DNA of 64,000 nt from Siphonodentalium dalli (taxonomy: Eukaryota > Mollusca > Scaphopoda > Gadilida > Siphonodentaliidae): contig CP136063.1 of the NCBI GenBank assembly GCA_032622095.1, positions 23,748,987 through 23,812,986 of the forward strand, written 5' to 3'. The position numbers and the translations under genes are program-made. Of the stretch, positions 44,268-55,519 are shown piece by piece (positions within the stretch are counted from its first letter, which is position 1; the number at the start of each line of letters is the position of its first letter). A model generated the notes under the pieces. That model saw only the letters and a list, made by a program, of their open reading frames with translations, was not told the origin of the DNA and ran no database searches.

Positions 44268-44950
44268 AAATATCGTTATTGATGTCCCTCTTATATATCG
44301 TGAATAGATCGGATGGTCTGTTTAGAGAGCTATCGTGTTATGACGTAGGCGCTATCGACCAATTTGATTCGCACATCTACACGACATGAACAGCCCCTTG
44401 ATATAATGGTCGGGACGTCAAGCTCCTCACTCGCGTGAAGTATGTGAGTATATCAGGTATTGATGGACCTCTTATGTATCGGGATAGATCGGATGGTCTG
44501 TTTAGAGAGCTATCGTATTATGAGGTAGGAACTATCGACCAATTTGATTCCCACATCGACACGACACCAACAGCCCCTTCATATAAGGGTCGGGACTTCA
44601 AGCTTCTCACTCGCGTGAAGTATATGAGTATATCAGGTATTGATGGACCTCTTACATATCGGGAACAGAGAACTATGATAGTATGACGTAGCGAATCGAC
44701 CAACGGTATTTTCAAATCGACACCACACCACCAGACTCTTGACAGAAGTGTTTGGACTTCAAACTTCTCCACCTCGTGGAGTATGTGGGTATCTTAGCAA
44801 TATTAGTATTGACGACCCTCTTATATATCGCGAACATACACTGTTGTCTGTTCAGAGAGCTATCATAATTTGAAGTAGCGAATTGACCAACATAATTTTC
44901 ACATCGACGCCGCAGCATCAGGCCCTTGGTAGAACGGCGATATATGTCGA
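44268..44950. repeat. About 182-bp tandem repeat, four diverged copies
   Basis: Copies open with ttattgatgtccctc or variants near 44273, 44455, 44636 and 44806. Each contains ctgtttagagagctatcg, actatcgaccaatttgattc and a cttcaagcttctcactcgcg region. The later copies are more diverged and shorter. Confidence 0.85.
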
Positions 44951-45404
44951 TATTTATGAGTAAACATTGTGCATCTTTCAATACGCTACGTTAACCCGTG
45001 CTATACTAAATGGATTATCACATTCAGTCATAAAATCATACAATGGAACGATCTATTATTCATCTGGACCGATTATCAAGTCTTCATTGAAACCGCGAAG
45101 AGAACGCCAGAACAAATCCAGTCTTCCTATCGTTTTGGGAAGACAATGGAGGGTAAAATGCGACCCATGAAGTTAACAGTAGCATCAGAGGACTGCGGGA
45201 TGAATTAAAAATAATAACAGCAACAAAAACAAATAAAGAGAACATTCTAGCATTATCCAAAAACCCATTCAAGGCCCAGTAGATGAGGGTTAATTTGGGC
45301 TCACATCAGAGAGGACTTAGTTATCAGATTCGAATGTAATAATTGTGTAAGATTAGTTATGCTCAAGTATACCCTCATAATTATACAGGACGTGGTCTCT
45401 TCAT

Positions 45405-45525
45405 GTATTGGTGGATATTGCACCAGGACTGCACTCCTAGCCTATCCCATCATATCTTCATGTATATGGTGGATATTACATCAGGACTGCACTCCTAGCC
45501 TATCCCAACATATCTTCATGGTCAT
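45405..45525. repeat. Tandem duplication, about 59 bp, two copies
   Basis: ggactgcactcctagcctat with flanking tcttcatg and ggtggatatt occurs twice. Confidence 0.85.
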
Positions 45526-45763
45526 GCAATTCCTAACTCTACAACAAATCCTGGGTACGTTATAATAAGTGGCTGACGGATAATAAAGGGGAGTTATCGA
45601 TGTTGTTGGGATCCTCTACCATATTCAAAGTAAAGTATTGATTACTTGGTGTGGTATTGAAAACAACAGGTATTTATCTGGCGGTCCGCCTGGTAAATTA
45701 TAAAATTTGCAATAAATATATTTTTGAGAATTTTGTTCTGGAATTACATCATTTGACCCACAT

Positions 45764-45982
45764 TTGAAAAATCATAATTGCATGGGCCCCGGACCCTTTC
45801 CCAAAATACCCAAGGGTTCTGATATCGGCGAAGCAGACACTTGTGTCCAATGTGAAGAAGGTGGTGGTGTGGTTAAAGCTTCCTTAAGACAACGATTCAA
45901 GACTCACTCCAATATGCGAGATGTGTACAAATTTAAGAGCGGTCTGACTCATGTTATTGCCAAGCCATTATGGCAAAACTAA
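45764..45982 (+). CDS. Unrecognised short open frame, 72 codons
   Basis: Encodes GPGPFPKIPKGSDIGEADTC, VQCEEGGGVVKASLRQRFKT and HVIAKPLWQN. It looks more protein-like than neighbouring frames and has one CxxC. No splice signals, partner exons or known family were recognised, so it may be a repeat fragment. Confidence 0.25.
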   Translation: MKNHNCMGPGPFPKIPKGSDIGEADTCVQCEEGGGVVKASLRQRFKTHSNMRDVYKFKSGLTHVIAKPLWQN

Positions 45983-46204
45983 TAAAATTTGAAATAAAAG
46001 GTTACAAAATACAGTGCCTTAAGAGTTCATTTACAATATTAAATTCAGATAAACTGTATACATAGTATACATGTATAGAAAACACATTTAGGGCTATTAA
46101 TACTTTGTATCTTATGGGAATTCTTTTTTTAAATAATAAAAAAAAGGTTCCCCCCACCCTATTTTTTTGCCCTCCGTTACCGGAAACAAAGGTATTTTTT
46201 TTAG

Positions 46205-46749
46205 GCCTAACGAACAATAGTGGTTACTGTTAACAGAGACCAGAAATTTTATTGTACAATTTTGTCACAAATAAACGTTAATTATACTCATTATCGCTTA
46301 TAACTATGGAACAAAACAATACAAACAATCAATCTGGTACATTTGACTTTCAGTGCGTAGCCATAGGAACATCCCAGTGCTCTATATCGCAATATGGTAT
46401 CATCCGAATGGTTTGTTCTAAAAATAGACACACACACGGTCCCGATTAAATATTTGAAATAAAATCAATATTAATTGATAAAAGCTTTTCCGGACATTGG
46501 TCTTCAGTTCATATTTATTATTTTATATCCACGCAACTATTTAAAATTTGTTATTTGAAGAGATAATCCATCTTTAATAAAAGTTAATTTAAGAAAACAA
46601 AAATTAAATCAATAGATATTTTGTTTTTAAAGATGGATCATCTCTTCACTATTTTAAATTAGTTTCGTGGATATAACGTAATCAATATGCATTGAAGACC
46701 CCTGTCCGGAAACACTTCTATCAATAAATTTTATTTTAAATATTTTATT
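46205..46749. repeat. Family B element, left portion, interrupted by a TIR element
   Basis: 46205-46575 matches 43330-43690 closely (gttactgttaacagagacca, acaaacaatcaatctg, gataatccatcttta). 46618-46745 is the inverted partner, so the element is a hairpin with its centre near 46597. Its continuation (gaatgagaagattaaatggg ... gaccattcgggtgatacc) resumes after the inserted element, at 47684-47830. Confidence 0.8.
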
Positions 46750-46775
46750 CACAGGGGCCTGTAACGCGCTTATTT

Positions 46776-46926
46776 TTTTACGATCCACGCAGCTCCTCGT
46801 GTTGATATTCATTACGACCTGACCTCGATTCTAATACTGAGCTGTGATTGGCTGTTTCTACCATGGCAGTCACGGAAAGGTCAGGTCATAATGAATATTA
46901 AAATGAGGAGCTGCGTGAATCGTAAA
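46776..46926. repeat. Subterminal palindrome inside the 934-bp element
   Basis: The left arm tttacgatccacgcagctcc ... gaccttgacct-like end pairs with the right arm aggtcaggtcataatgaata ... ggagctgcgtgaatcgtaaa. Arms about 50 bp with a loop of about 50 bp. Confidence 0.8.
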
Positions 46927-47089
46927 CAAAAAATGAAAACAAAATTAGAATTATCGACAGATTTCGCCTCTATAAAAATAGTTTACTTACGATGTGTTGA
47001 TTTGTATGAGTAAATAAATTATTAGCCGACAAGTAATCACTAAGCTCCGGATATTTAGTTGATCGTTTGACCGATTGTTAATGATAGTA

Positions 47090-47440
47090 ATAATAATAAT
47101 AATATTTGTATAGCGCTTATCCCCAATAAGCGGGCCCTAAGCGCTTGACATAAACATAAAACAGAAATATAAATATACACAATATCAAAGTCACTTTCTG
47201 AAACGCCGCGCAAACAAGTAAGTTTTCAATGACTTTTTAAATTCGTCGAGAGATGGTGACTCTTTTATGTTCAATGGCAGAGGATTCCATGCATTTGCGC
47301 ATGTTACTTTGAAAGATGTATGGGTGGTGAAATTAAAGACACATACCGGCCATTGCTACTGAGCCGTATCTAACTGGGAATTTACGCTCTCCGGAGACAA
47401 TTATTCGGTGGTTAAACATTTATATGAATGGTTCTGATGG
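47090..47440 (-). pseudogene. 3' end of a CR1-like LINE carried inside the 934-bp element
   Basis: The minus strand encodes TFKVTCANAWNPLPLNIKES then PSLDEFKKSLKTYLFARRF (47310-47210), the conserved LINE C-terminus ending with a stop, followed by aagcgcttagggcccgctta, gcgctatacaaata and an (ATT)n tail at 47087-47104. The 3' signature is closely similar to that at 34980. Frameshifts lie upstream. Confidence 0.8.
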
Positions 47441-47683
47441 GAGTTTGTGGTATTGATTGAAAGATGAATTCTTCGCCGATACATCCGTGGCTATATCGTT
47501 AGCATCAGTGGGGTGAATGGGCTAAATTTATCCGATCGCCGTGTGATGGTAAAAAGATGAATATCTACAGTTACCCTTGTGTCAAGTATACTACCATTAT
47601 CGTGAAGCAGGTGCGTATATAGAAGCGGCGTATATGGGCAGCGCAACGGGGGTGGACAGCGGAGCGCGTTACAGGCACCTGTG

Positions 47684-47830
47684 ATTTTATTATAGAATGA
47701 GAAGATTAAATGGGACACTTTATTTTTCTATTGTTAGAACAGACCATTCGGGTGATACCATATAGTCATAGAGATCATTGCTCCCATAGCGACAATCCGA
47801 ACGTCAAATGTTGTTGTGACACAATCCCTG
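47684..47830 (+). repeat. Family B element, right portion after the inserted transposon
   Basis: Contains gattaaatgggacactttat, gaacagaccattcgggtgat and accgaacgtcaaatg-like words, matching 8730-8850. It starts with the 8-bp duplication ATTTTATT. Confidence 0.8.
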
Positions 47831-48045
47831 ATTGCTTGTTCTGCTAAACAGGTGGTTGGTCGGAAAACGTCGTTGTCAATATGTATGGACATAACTCTGA
47901 AATATATCATTATCTGAATTTAAATATACTATACGCAAGTGAAAACGTGGGAATGTTAAAACTTCTACATCGGAACTTATTTAACCACAAGTGTTTTGAT
48001 AAACAACCTTTGAGCGTATTAAAATAGATGTTTCCTTTGTTCCAG

Positions 48046-49703
48046 ATAGTCAAGCTGCTTGTACATCCCATACCCGGGAGTTATACCGGTTGTTCTATAT
48101 CGAGAACTGGCATTTACAAAGAACTTTCTATCTCTGGTCGGTCAAGTAGTATGTCTGCAATGGACAAAGTGAGAGTATTCGGTGACGTGTTGGAAAGCAG
48201 ACGACACATGAGCAGTATGGCCGCGGAGACTAAAACAACCAATGGTGGAGGATCGTTTGCTACTGATGGAGATAGCTGTTCGGCGGATGATGGGCTAGCA
48301 TTTGCTACCGATGGAGAAAGCTGTATGGTTGATGAGAAGATTCAAGATGTTATACATCAAATGGAAGCTAAGCCGGCTACCAAAGTAAAGCAGTCTTCGG
48401 AATTTGAGGGAAGAAAGAAACGAAGTTATCAGAAGCGATATCAGTGTGAGATGTGCCTTAAACGGTTCATACACCTCAGTTATAAGGAGAAACATATGAT
48501 GAGCCATACTGGGGAGAACAATTCCAATGTGACGTGTGTTTTAAAAGATTCACTATTGAGTGTCATCTGAAATCGCACATGAGGATCCATACAGGAGAAA
48601 AACCCTACCAGTGTGACGTCTGCCTTAAACGATTCACTGAAAGTAGTCATATGAAAACACATATGAGGATCCATACGGGAGAGAAACCACATCAGTGTGA
48701 TGTGTGCCTTAATCGATTCGCACAGTCTGGAAATCTGAAAACACACATGTTGTTCCACACTGGAGAGAAACTTTATAAGTGTGATGTGTGTCTTAAGATA
48801 TTCGCCTTAATCGCAGAATTAAAAAAACACACGAGGATCCACACGGGAGAGAAACCATATCAATGTGATGTGTGCCTTAAGAAGTTCACTGAGTCTGGTA
48901 ATCTGAAAACACACAGGAGGATCCATACGGGTGAGAAACCGTATGAATGTGATGTGTGTCTTAAGAAGTTCACAGAGTCTGGTTCTCTGAAAACACACCT
49001 AAGGATCCATACGGGAGAGAAACAATATGCGTGTGATGTGTGTCTTAAGAGTTTTGCTCAGTCTTCTGATCTTACAAAACACAAGATAATTCATACATAA
49101 GAGAAACGTTATCAGTGCGATTTGTGTTTCGTGAAATTCACAGCGTCTTGTAGACTGAAAACACACATGAGGATCCATACAGGAGATAAGCGCTATCAGT
49201 GTGATGTGTGTCTTAAGAAATTTAATCGGCCTGGCGATCTAAAACCCCACATGGTGACCCATACGGGAGAGAGGCCGTATCAATGTGATTTATGTCTCAA
49301 GACATTCACCCAGTCTGGTCACATGAAAACACACCGGAAAATACACGCGACGGAGAGACAGTATGGGTGTGATGTGTGCCTTAAGAGATTCACTTTGCCT
49401 GGTGGTCTGAAAACACACATGCGAAGCCATACAGGTGAGAAACCTTATGAGTGTGATGTGTGCCTTCAGAGATTTTCTCAGACTGGTGGTTTGAAAACAC
49501 ACAAACTGACACACACAGGACAAAAACCCTATCAGTGTGAGGTGTGTCATAAGACATTCTCATCTCATAAAATGAAAATACACATGAGAGTCCATACAGG
49601 GGAGAAACCATATAAGTGTGATGTTTGTCTAAAGCGATTTAATCAATCTAGTAATCTTAAACAACACATAAAGACCCACACAGGACTTAAACCGCCAGCG
49701 TGA
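48046..49703 (+). pseudogene. Poly-C2H2 zinc-finger protein, 15 fingers, two disabling changes
   Basis: DNA-binding-type zinc-finger protein, presumably nuclear. The exon probably begins after the acceptor tttccttgttccag-like site ending at 48045; the first likely Met is at 48151 (MSAMDKVRVFGDVLESRRHM). An acidic N-terminal part without a recognised effector domain leads to finger 1, YQCEMCLKRFIHLSYKEKHM. A one-base deletion after 48518 (TGE then K codon short by one base) shifts the frame; fingers 2-8 follow in the 48534 frame with regular TGEKPYxCDVCLKxF linkers. A TAA at 49098-49100 replaces the Gly codon of the next HTGEK linker; fingers 9-15 continue in the same frame to TGA at 49701-49703 (last finger YKCDVCLKRFNQSSNLKQHI). 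All 15 fingers keep both Cys and both His. Either a very young pseudogene or two sequencing errors in an active gene. Low finger divergence suggests tandem finger expansion. Confidence 0.9.
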
Positions 49704-49771
49704 TGTGGGTCATGCGTGATGAATCCACTCGACCCTAGTGTATGTTGTGATTGCGTTGTATAATTAGATGT

Positions 49772-49858
49772 CATTAACAAACTGATAGGCAATGTTCAGT
49801 CCCTTCGGTGTGTTTGTTATTAACAAACTGATAGTCAATGTTCAGTCCCTTCGATATG
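49772..49858. repeat. 47-bp tandem duplication downstream of the zinc-finger gene
   Basis: attaacaaactgatag then caatgttcagtcccttcg occurs twice with start positions 47 bp apart (49772 and 49819). Possibly in the 3' untranslated region. Bases 49859-51620 hold no other gene, array or palindrome that I recognise. Confidence 0.85.
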
Positions 49859-51688
49859 TTGGTCTGAACCCGGTAGTTTGAACTGGTGTCAACTAATATT
49901 TTTACGACTGACATTTATCTCCGTTATATTTCGTTTGTATTCTCCGCTTCAAACTGGTGTTAACTCTTGAAATTCTTGGAAATACCTTATTGTATTATTG
50001 TTGCTACGATACGTATTATTGGTCGAGTCTGGACTCTTCATAGACGTTGTTAGTGTTTGATTAGTTGTCGTAAACTCTAATTTTGTGAACACTGTGTGAA
50101 ATTAGCAGCGTGACAGAGAATTTATATTGCACTACGTTTAGCTATGTGGCGAATCGACCGCTGCATAGGAATTCCGACAATCGCCTGATTGGCTCCATCG
50201 CTTTACTGATAGATGTTTTTGACTGGTTGACGTAATTCCTGTCTGTTAATGGAATTCCCAGCTATTTTCCACTAGAGGGCATTGAGACACTGTAGGCCCA
50301 GATATATTTATAGCGTTCAGACGACTGCATAGCAAAGGGTAAAAAAGAACATATTGTCAGTCTCTCAAATATATTAAAATCCACTGTTATTGTCTCAGTT
50401 TAGTGGTTATTATGATTATATATACAATGAAGATGATATGTTAAATTTAAGATTTTTTACCAGATAGATCCAGAGAAATTCTTTGTTGAAAATTTCTTGC
50501 AATTTGTGCTTGGGATTTATGCAAAATGTCCTTCTGACAGTGAATGCTAAATAATAATTTGCAATGATGGCTAGTTTATCTTACTTCGGGCGAAAAATTG
50601 AAAACGGCTGGAAATGGCTGTGACTTTGGCAAAGTGTTTTTCCGAGCATATGAAGCCAGTATACCAATAGCTCATTTTGTTATCGACCTGTCGTATCCGT
50701 CACTCCAAATTACGTAGAAAATCTTTTGGAGATTCCAATGAGCCATGTCCGTTTAATAAACAAATGTCACGAGTCCTTCAAAACATCGGTTTTCATGTGT
50801 CGTTATCGTCATTAGTCAGTTGATTGACTGACCATATATTTATGCATAACCAAAACATTTACAAAACAGATATTAATCTACATACAATATTTTAATTAAC
50901 ATTATGGATGTAACCAGACTGTAGAATAGGGGATTGGAATACTAGTTAATCAGCCCGGTGTCATATAGTATTTGGTGAAAATCTGTGTTTATACTAATAA
51001 AACGAGTACATGATTGGAATGTGATCGGATCACCCATTATTGATGACTTATTTTGCTGGTGTATCATGAACCTGATAGCTATTAGAAGTAAAACAGAAAA
51101 AAATCAGCATGTGCAATGGAGGAATTAAGTGGTTGGATAGATGCATTGTATTGCCAGCCGAAACACCTAGAGCTACGTACTAGTACTGTTTAGAAGCCAT
51201 GGTTTTGCGACTATTCATTCTGAATTACAAAATATTCTCCCATGCAACAGCCCAAACCACAGGCGACTCGGTGATTCCGGGGGCTTATTTCATGGGCATG
51301 TCCGGTGCGCCAAAATCATAATGTCGCCCAGATAATGCTCAGACTTTCAGAAAATAAGTTCACTGTTCAAAGAAGCTTTGATCTTCCATCACTAACCCCG
51401 ATATTTTTTATTTATTATGTTGTGTTCTCTTTTTTGTAGTAAATCTTGTATAGATGAATAAATCTGCTGAAGTATTTTCACATAGTGATCCGTGTGATAC
51501 TAGTAGTGATGAGACAGAAATGTTAAAATCCAAATATGTGTTCGGTTAACGACGACGTGTCTTTTGAATGTGTGGCAGACTATGACATGCGCAACACAAA
51601 TTTGAAATCAAGGACTAACGTATTAGCTAGACCCGATGGCACTAGAAATGTATTTCATGAATTCATCATTTCTAGTGCCGCACGGCCT

Positions 51689-51995
51689 GCCATACCCTGT
51701 GTAAAACTATCTATTTCACAACATTTTTCATCTAAACAATGAATGCTAGCCTTATTACCTCACCATATATTTTCAGTCGGTTCTCCCCGCCACAAGTTGA
51801 CGCCAAAAGTTCCCTGTGTCGGTGTATCTAAATCCTTTAATCGGACATTTCTAAATTGTCGAATATTGGTGACCCGGATAAGTCGTCCATCCTCACGTTC
51901 TTGTTGACATTTTACACAAGACCACGTGCTCGGAAGAACTACTGGGTAATTTACTACGTCCGGTTTGGCCTATAGTTCATTTCACGAATAACCGT
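51689..51995 (-). repeat. Inner inverted arm, left, containing a 69-codon open frame
   Basis: Inverted and about 97% identical by eye to 53575-53885. Read on the minus strand it contains an open stretch including AKPDVVNYPVVLPSTW, CVKCQQEREDGRLIRVTN and GTFGVNLWRGEPTENIW, ending at a stop overlapping TGGTGAGG. It begins within the last bases of the 71-bp TIR. Confidence 0.8.
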
Positions 51996-53574
51996 TAACT
52001 GATTTCAAGATTTTATTGTCAGCAAACCATTACAACGGTGTGAGTGTGTAATACAATGAAACTATATAACATCCTAGTTGAACCAAGCGAACAATATAAC
52101 TTCTGTCTTGTGTATATACTATTACAGCATAGTGTTAAATGTTAGTAATTATGTAGGCCTTGAAGATTTACCTGCATATCTATAGCTAGGAAGGCCTACA
52201 TACAAAATCTCATTTTTTGGTATGTGGCTTTGTAGATGTTCGCCAATCGCCATGGCTGCATACATGTGTCATAGACATGATACCTATAAGTATTCATCGT
52301 ATTTTGTTTCTTTTTATTGGCTTGGTATGCAAACTGACATTAAATTGGACATTTTCGACAAATTTGTTGTTATATCGGACAATGAAATATTTAAGTCATC
52401 AAACTGGACGAAGGAACGATCACTAGATCGTATTGAACCATGCACGATGCTCAGCGACTGATAAGTTCACACCGACTGACATGCCCGCAGCAGTTTTTGT
52501 CTCAAATAAATTGTTATCAAAAGTTCAAAACACATATTTCTGGCCGAGAAATAAGCGGAGTAAGTGTGATCATCATTTATCCACGCACTTGACAAATGTG
52601 GACCTGGTTTCTATTCGACACAAGCATGGAACATTGATATAAATCTATAAGTTTCATTTTTGTCTAACAAACGGACAACTTTAATAGCTTCAAATTTTCG
52701 CGTGACGTCGATTTTTGATATTTTGAATCAGCAAAACAAAAATTACATATATCATTGAAAGATGCATCTCCTGAATATACGAGATATGAAGATCACTCCG
52801 TTTTATCCGGAAATGTATCTGCTAACCGATAAAACAATCTCACTTCTTATAATTTTCACTTTTAACAAATCGTGTGGTGGGTGAGAGACATCTCATTTTA
52901 GTGATTATGGGGTATAAAAGGACGTAAAAAAATCTCAATAGAACTATATAAGATGTTCATCGAGCGTTAGCTCATAACGCAAAACATAGACTGGTCAGTT
53001 TGGTTTTCTGACATTTACGACAATTTTGTCGCATAAAATAAATAAAAATACGATGAGAAACTGGAAATGTTTATGCACATTCCGGACGGGATATATTTGA
53101 GTTTTGTTGACATATAGCGAGCGTAAATCTAAAAAAAACAGTGCTGCGATCGCGAAAACTTTTCAGCTTGGTAGGCCTATTTCGTCATTTACAGATCGCT
53201 GTGTTTGGATACTTTCCGTCACAGAACGCAACATAAGCTCCATCCTGAGTTCAGTCTCCTACACATGACTTACCCTGCCAGCACCTACATGGAATGTGAA
53301 GCAATGTCGTATTTATTTATTTTAGAAGCAAATTTGATGCCTCCTATATACATATTTATTTTAGATTTGTGTAGGTTACAGCTAATTCTGCATTATTCTG
53401 AGAAACATAAATGTCCATATTCGTTTGAAAATGGTCTAGGTCAAGCCAGAATGAATTGTAACTGACAAAACACTTCTGTAAAAAAATATTTTATTTTAAA
53501 AAATACACGTGCAGCGTTAAGACTTCTCTTGGCGCGGTGACTGAACTCTGTCTGCAGCTTGAACGCAACAGTCA

Positions 53575-53885
53575 ATAGTTATTCGTGAAATGGACTATAA
53601 GCCAAACCGGACGTAGTAAATTACCCAGTAGTTCTTCCGAGCACGTGGCCTTGTGTAAAATGTCAACAAGAACGTGAGGATGGACGACTTATCCGGGTCA
53701 CCAATATTCGACAGTTTAGAAATGTCCGATTAAAGGATTTAGATACACCGACACAGGGAACTTTTGGCGTCAACTTGTGGCGGGGAGTACCGACTGAAAA
53801 TATATGGTGAGGTAATAAGGCTAGCATTCATTGTTTAGATGAAAAATGTTGTGAAATAGATAGTTCTACACAGGGTATGGCCACA
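53575..53885 (+). repeat. Inner inverted arm, right, containing a 69-codon open frame (53601-53810)
   Basis: The frame opens after TAA at 53598-53600 and runs to TGA at 53808-53810. It encodes AKPDVVNYPVVLPSTWPCVK, QQEREDGRLIRVTNIRQFRN and VRLKDLDTPTQGTFGVNLWR. It has no ATG near its start. The final TGG/GTGAGG also reads as a splice donor, so it could be an exon-like fragment. The two arms differ at only a few sites. No family was recognised. Confidence 0.75.
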
Positions 53886-53969
53886 GGTACATGTAACAAA
53901 TATTTTATTACTTACTATAAAAAAAGAAAGGTATGCCATTCTGGCGGCCAAATTTAAATTTGGTTTGCC

Positions 53970-54590
53970 GCCTTGGCCGGCGGGGGTTAATCTGCACCGA
54001 TTTAATTCGGGTAAACGGCTAAATATACAATAACTTACGTATACATGCAGTACAATATGCGATTACCACTGCATATGTTGCTTATTTCCTTGTTCCAATC
54101 AAAAGTGTATGTATTTGATATCTTAGATGATTTTATATAAGTGACAAGTCAATATTTTGTCCGTATATTCACAGTGAATTGTAGCTGGCCGCTGATTGGT
54201 TGAAATAAAAAAATACCTCTTTATTTTTTTTCCGTATGTCACATGACTTTTGTTGATACACAAAACGACATGCTGTCAAATATGGACGCTCGAAGTTGCA
54301 ACCAGGAAGTAAGTTCAAATTTCCCGCAAATAATCCAGAAATAGCTCGGCCAATCGGTGAACATCAATAATTCACTGCGGGTTCAAGATGAAATACGGAT
54401 GGATTCCCGATCAAGGTGCAATGTTTTATCGTTGTAAACAGTTAGTAATACCAAATATTGTCAAATTCAAGCAGAGAGGGCACAAGGTAGCACATTTCGT
54501 ATACTAATGTGTTTTTTAACGTAAGTCATAAAACATTTTGCCATTTACCCGAACAAAATCGGTGCACATTAACTCCTACACGGCCGAATC
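53970..54590. repeat. Diverged inverted repeat nested in the 3.1-kb element
   Basis: The left ttaatctgcaccgatttaat, tcgggtaaacggc and aacttacg are matched in reverse complement by the right cgtaagtcat, gccatttacccgaa and atcggtgcacattaa. About 75-80% identity over roughly 65 bp; an older MITE. Confidence 0.6.
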
Positions 54591-55080
54591 AACAATGGCT
54601 GCTCAATCTTGCCACCAGATTGTCAGGCCTTCTATGTATATAGTATATATATAAAAAAAAATTCACAAGCGCCTGTGGGTATGGCAGGCCGTGCGGCACT
54701 AGAAATGATGAATTCATGAAATACATTTCTAGTGCCATCGGGTCTAGTATTAGCCACAACAAGCGAAAGCTTATAAGGCTCAAGAATACAGGTAAAAAAA
54801 AAAAAAGACTACCGCTACTAGGGGCTAGTACCGGTTTGTTAATTTTAAACATGTTGAAACTTGAATGGGTTATGGTTTTATATGTTTATTGAGATTCCGC
54901 AGTTGATTTTACAGCGCACCCCATCAATCGGGTTAAATACAAGGGGAACGACTGATTCAATTAATTACATCATAATAAAACACAGTTCGTTGCAATTAGA
55001 AGTCTTACTACTTAATAGTCTTACATAATTTGTCATCCACTGATGCAAATGACGCAATAGAATCCATTGAAATTTGAATA

Positions 55081-55297
55081 TACAGTAATGCTCTAATTAA
55101 TTGACTTCTTAACAACAGCAGAATTATAGGTAACTTTTCAGGATTTAGTCGGAAATATGGCTTGTTGCCATTCATCGGAAAGCTCTCGGCGAGAGCTTTC
55201 CGATGAATGTCAACAAGCCATATTTCCGACTAAATCCTGAAAAGTTACCCATTATTCTGCTGTGGTTAAAAAGTCGATTATTTAGAGCATTACTGTA
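55081..55297. mobile_element. 217-bp near-perfect palindromic MITE with TA edges
   Basis: The arms 55081-55188 and 55190-55297 are symmetric about 55189 without any indel; only a few mismatches (for example gttgccattc against gaatgtcaac). The ends read TACAGTAATGCTCTAA and its complement. A TA at each edge and ends starting CAGT are what a Tc1/mariner-type MITE would show. Near-perfect symmetry implies recent formation or conversion between arms. Confidence 0.9.
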
Positions 55298-55519
55298 TGT
55301 ATCTGTAGATACATATACATGTACATGTATTACAGTGCAGGAATCGATTTTGGTTGTAGATGCACTGGTCCGAAAAAGTTACTGTTGAGTTCTTGCTGTA
55401 TATTTGAATTTGAACAACACATGGACTGATTGACCACATAAACTTTGTAGAAAGGCCAGTGACACAGTAGAACAACTAGATATGGCATGAAATGTGAGCA
55501 GAACAAAACTGGCATGCAC

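Larger units (their letters stand above)
46750..47683. mobile_element. 934-bp DNA transposon with 21-bp TIRs and 8-bp target duplication
   Basis: The left end CACAGGGGCCTGTAACGCGC and the right end's reverse complement agree at 20 of 21 bases (the exception is CACAGGG against CACAGGT). The element is flanked on both sides by ATTTTATT (46742-46749 and 47684-47691), a perfect 8-bp duplication. It sits inside a family B copy whose sequence resumes on the far side. An 8-bp duplication fits hAT- or P-like transposition, but the termini alone do not decide. The interior carries a palindrome (46776-46926) and a LINE 3' end (47090-47440) and has no transposase, so it is non-autonomous. Confidence 0.9.
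51627..54747. mobile_element. 3,121-bp TIR element with perfect 71-bp hairpin TIRs and TATTAG duplication
   Basis: The ends at 51627-51697 and 54677-54747 are identical over 71 bp in inverted orientation, starting CTAGACCCGATGGCACTAGA. Each TIR is itself a hairpin (ggcactagaaatg ... catttctagtgcc). Both sides carry TATTAG (51621-51626 and 54748-54753), a 6-bp target duplication. The interior has a second inverted pair (51689-51995 with 53575-53885), a diverged inverted pair (about 53970-54590), and unique DNA with short frames at 52217-52642 and a TATA-like gggtataaaagg at 52909-52920. No transposase was recognised, so it is non-autonomous or degraded. A 6-bp duplication is known for Maverick and Dada superfamilies, but the TIR is unlike anything I can name. 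Identical TIRs imply recent movement. Confidence 0.9.

Noticed and set aside
48295-49611. Minus-strand frames across the zinc-finger region
   Set aside because: Antisense reflections of the regular finger repeats.
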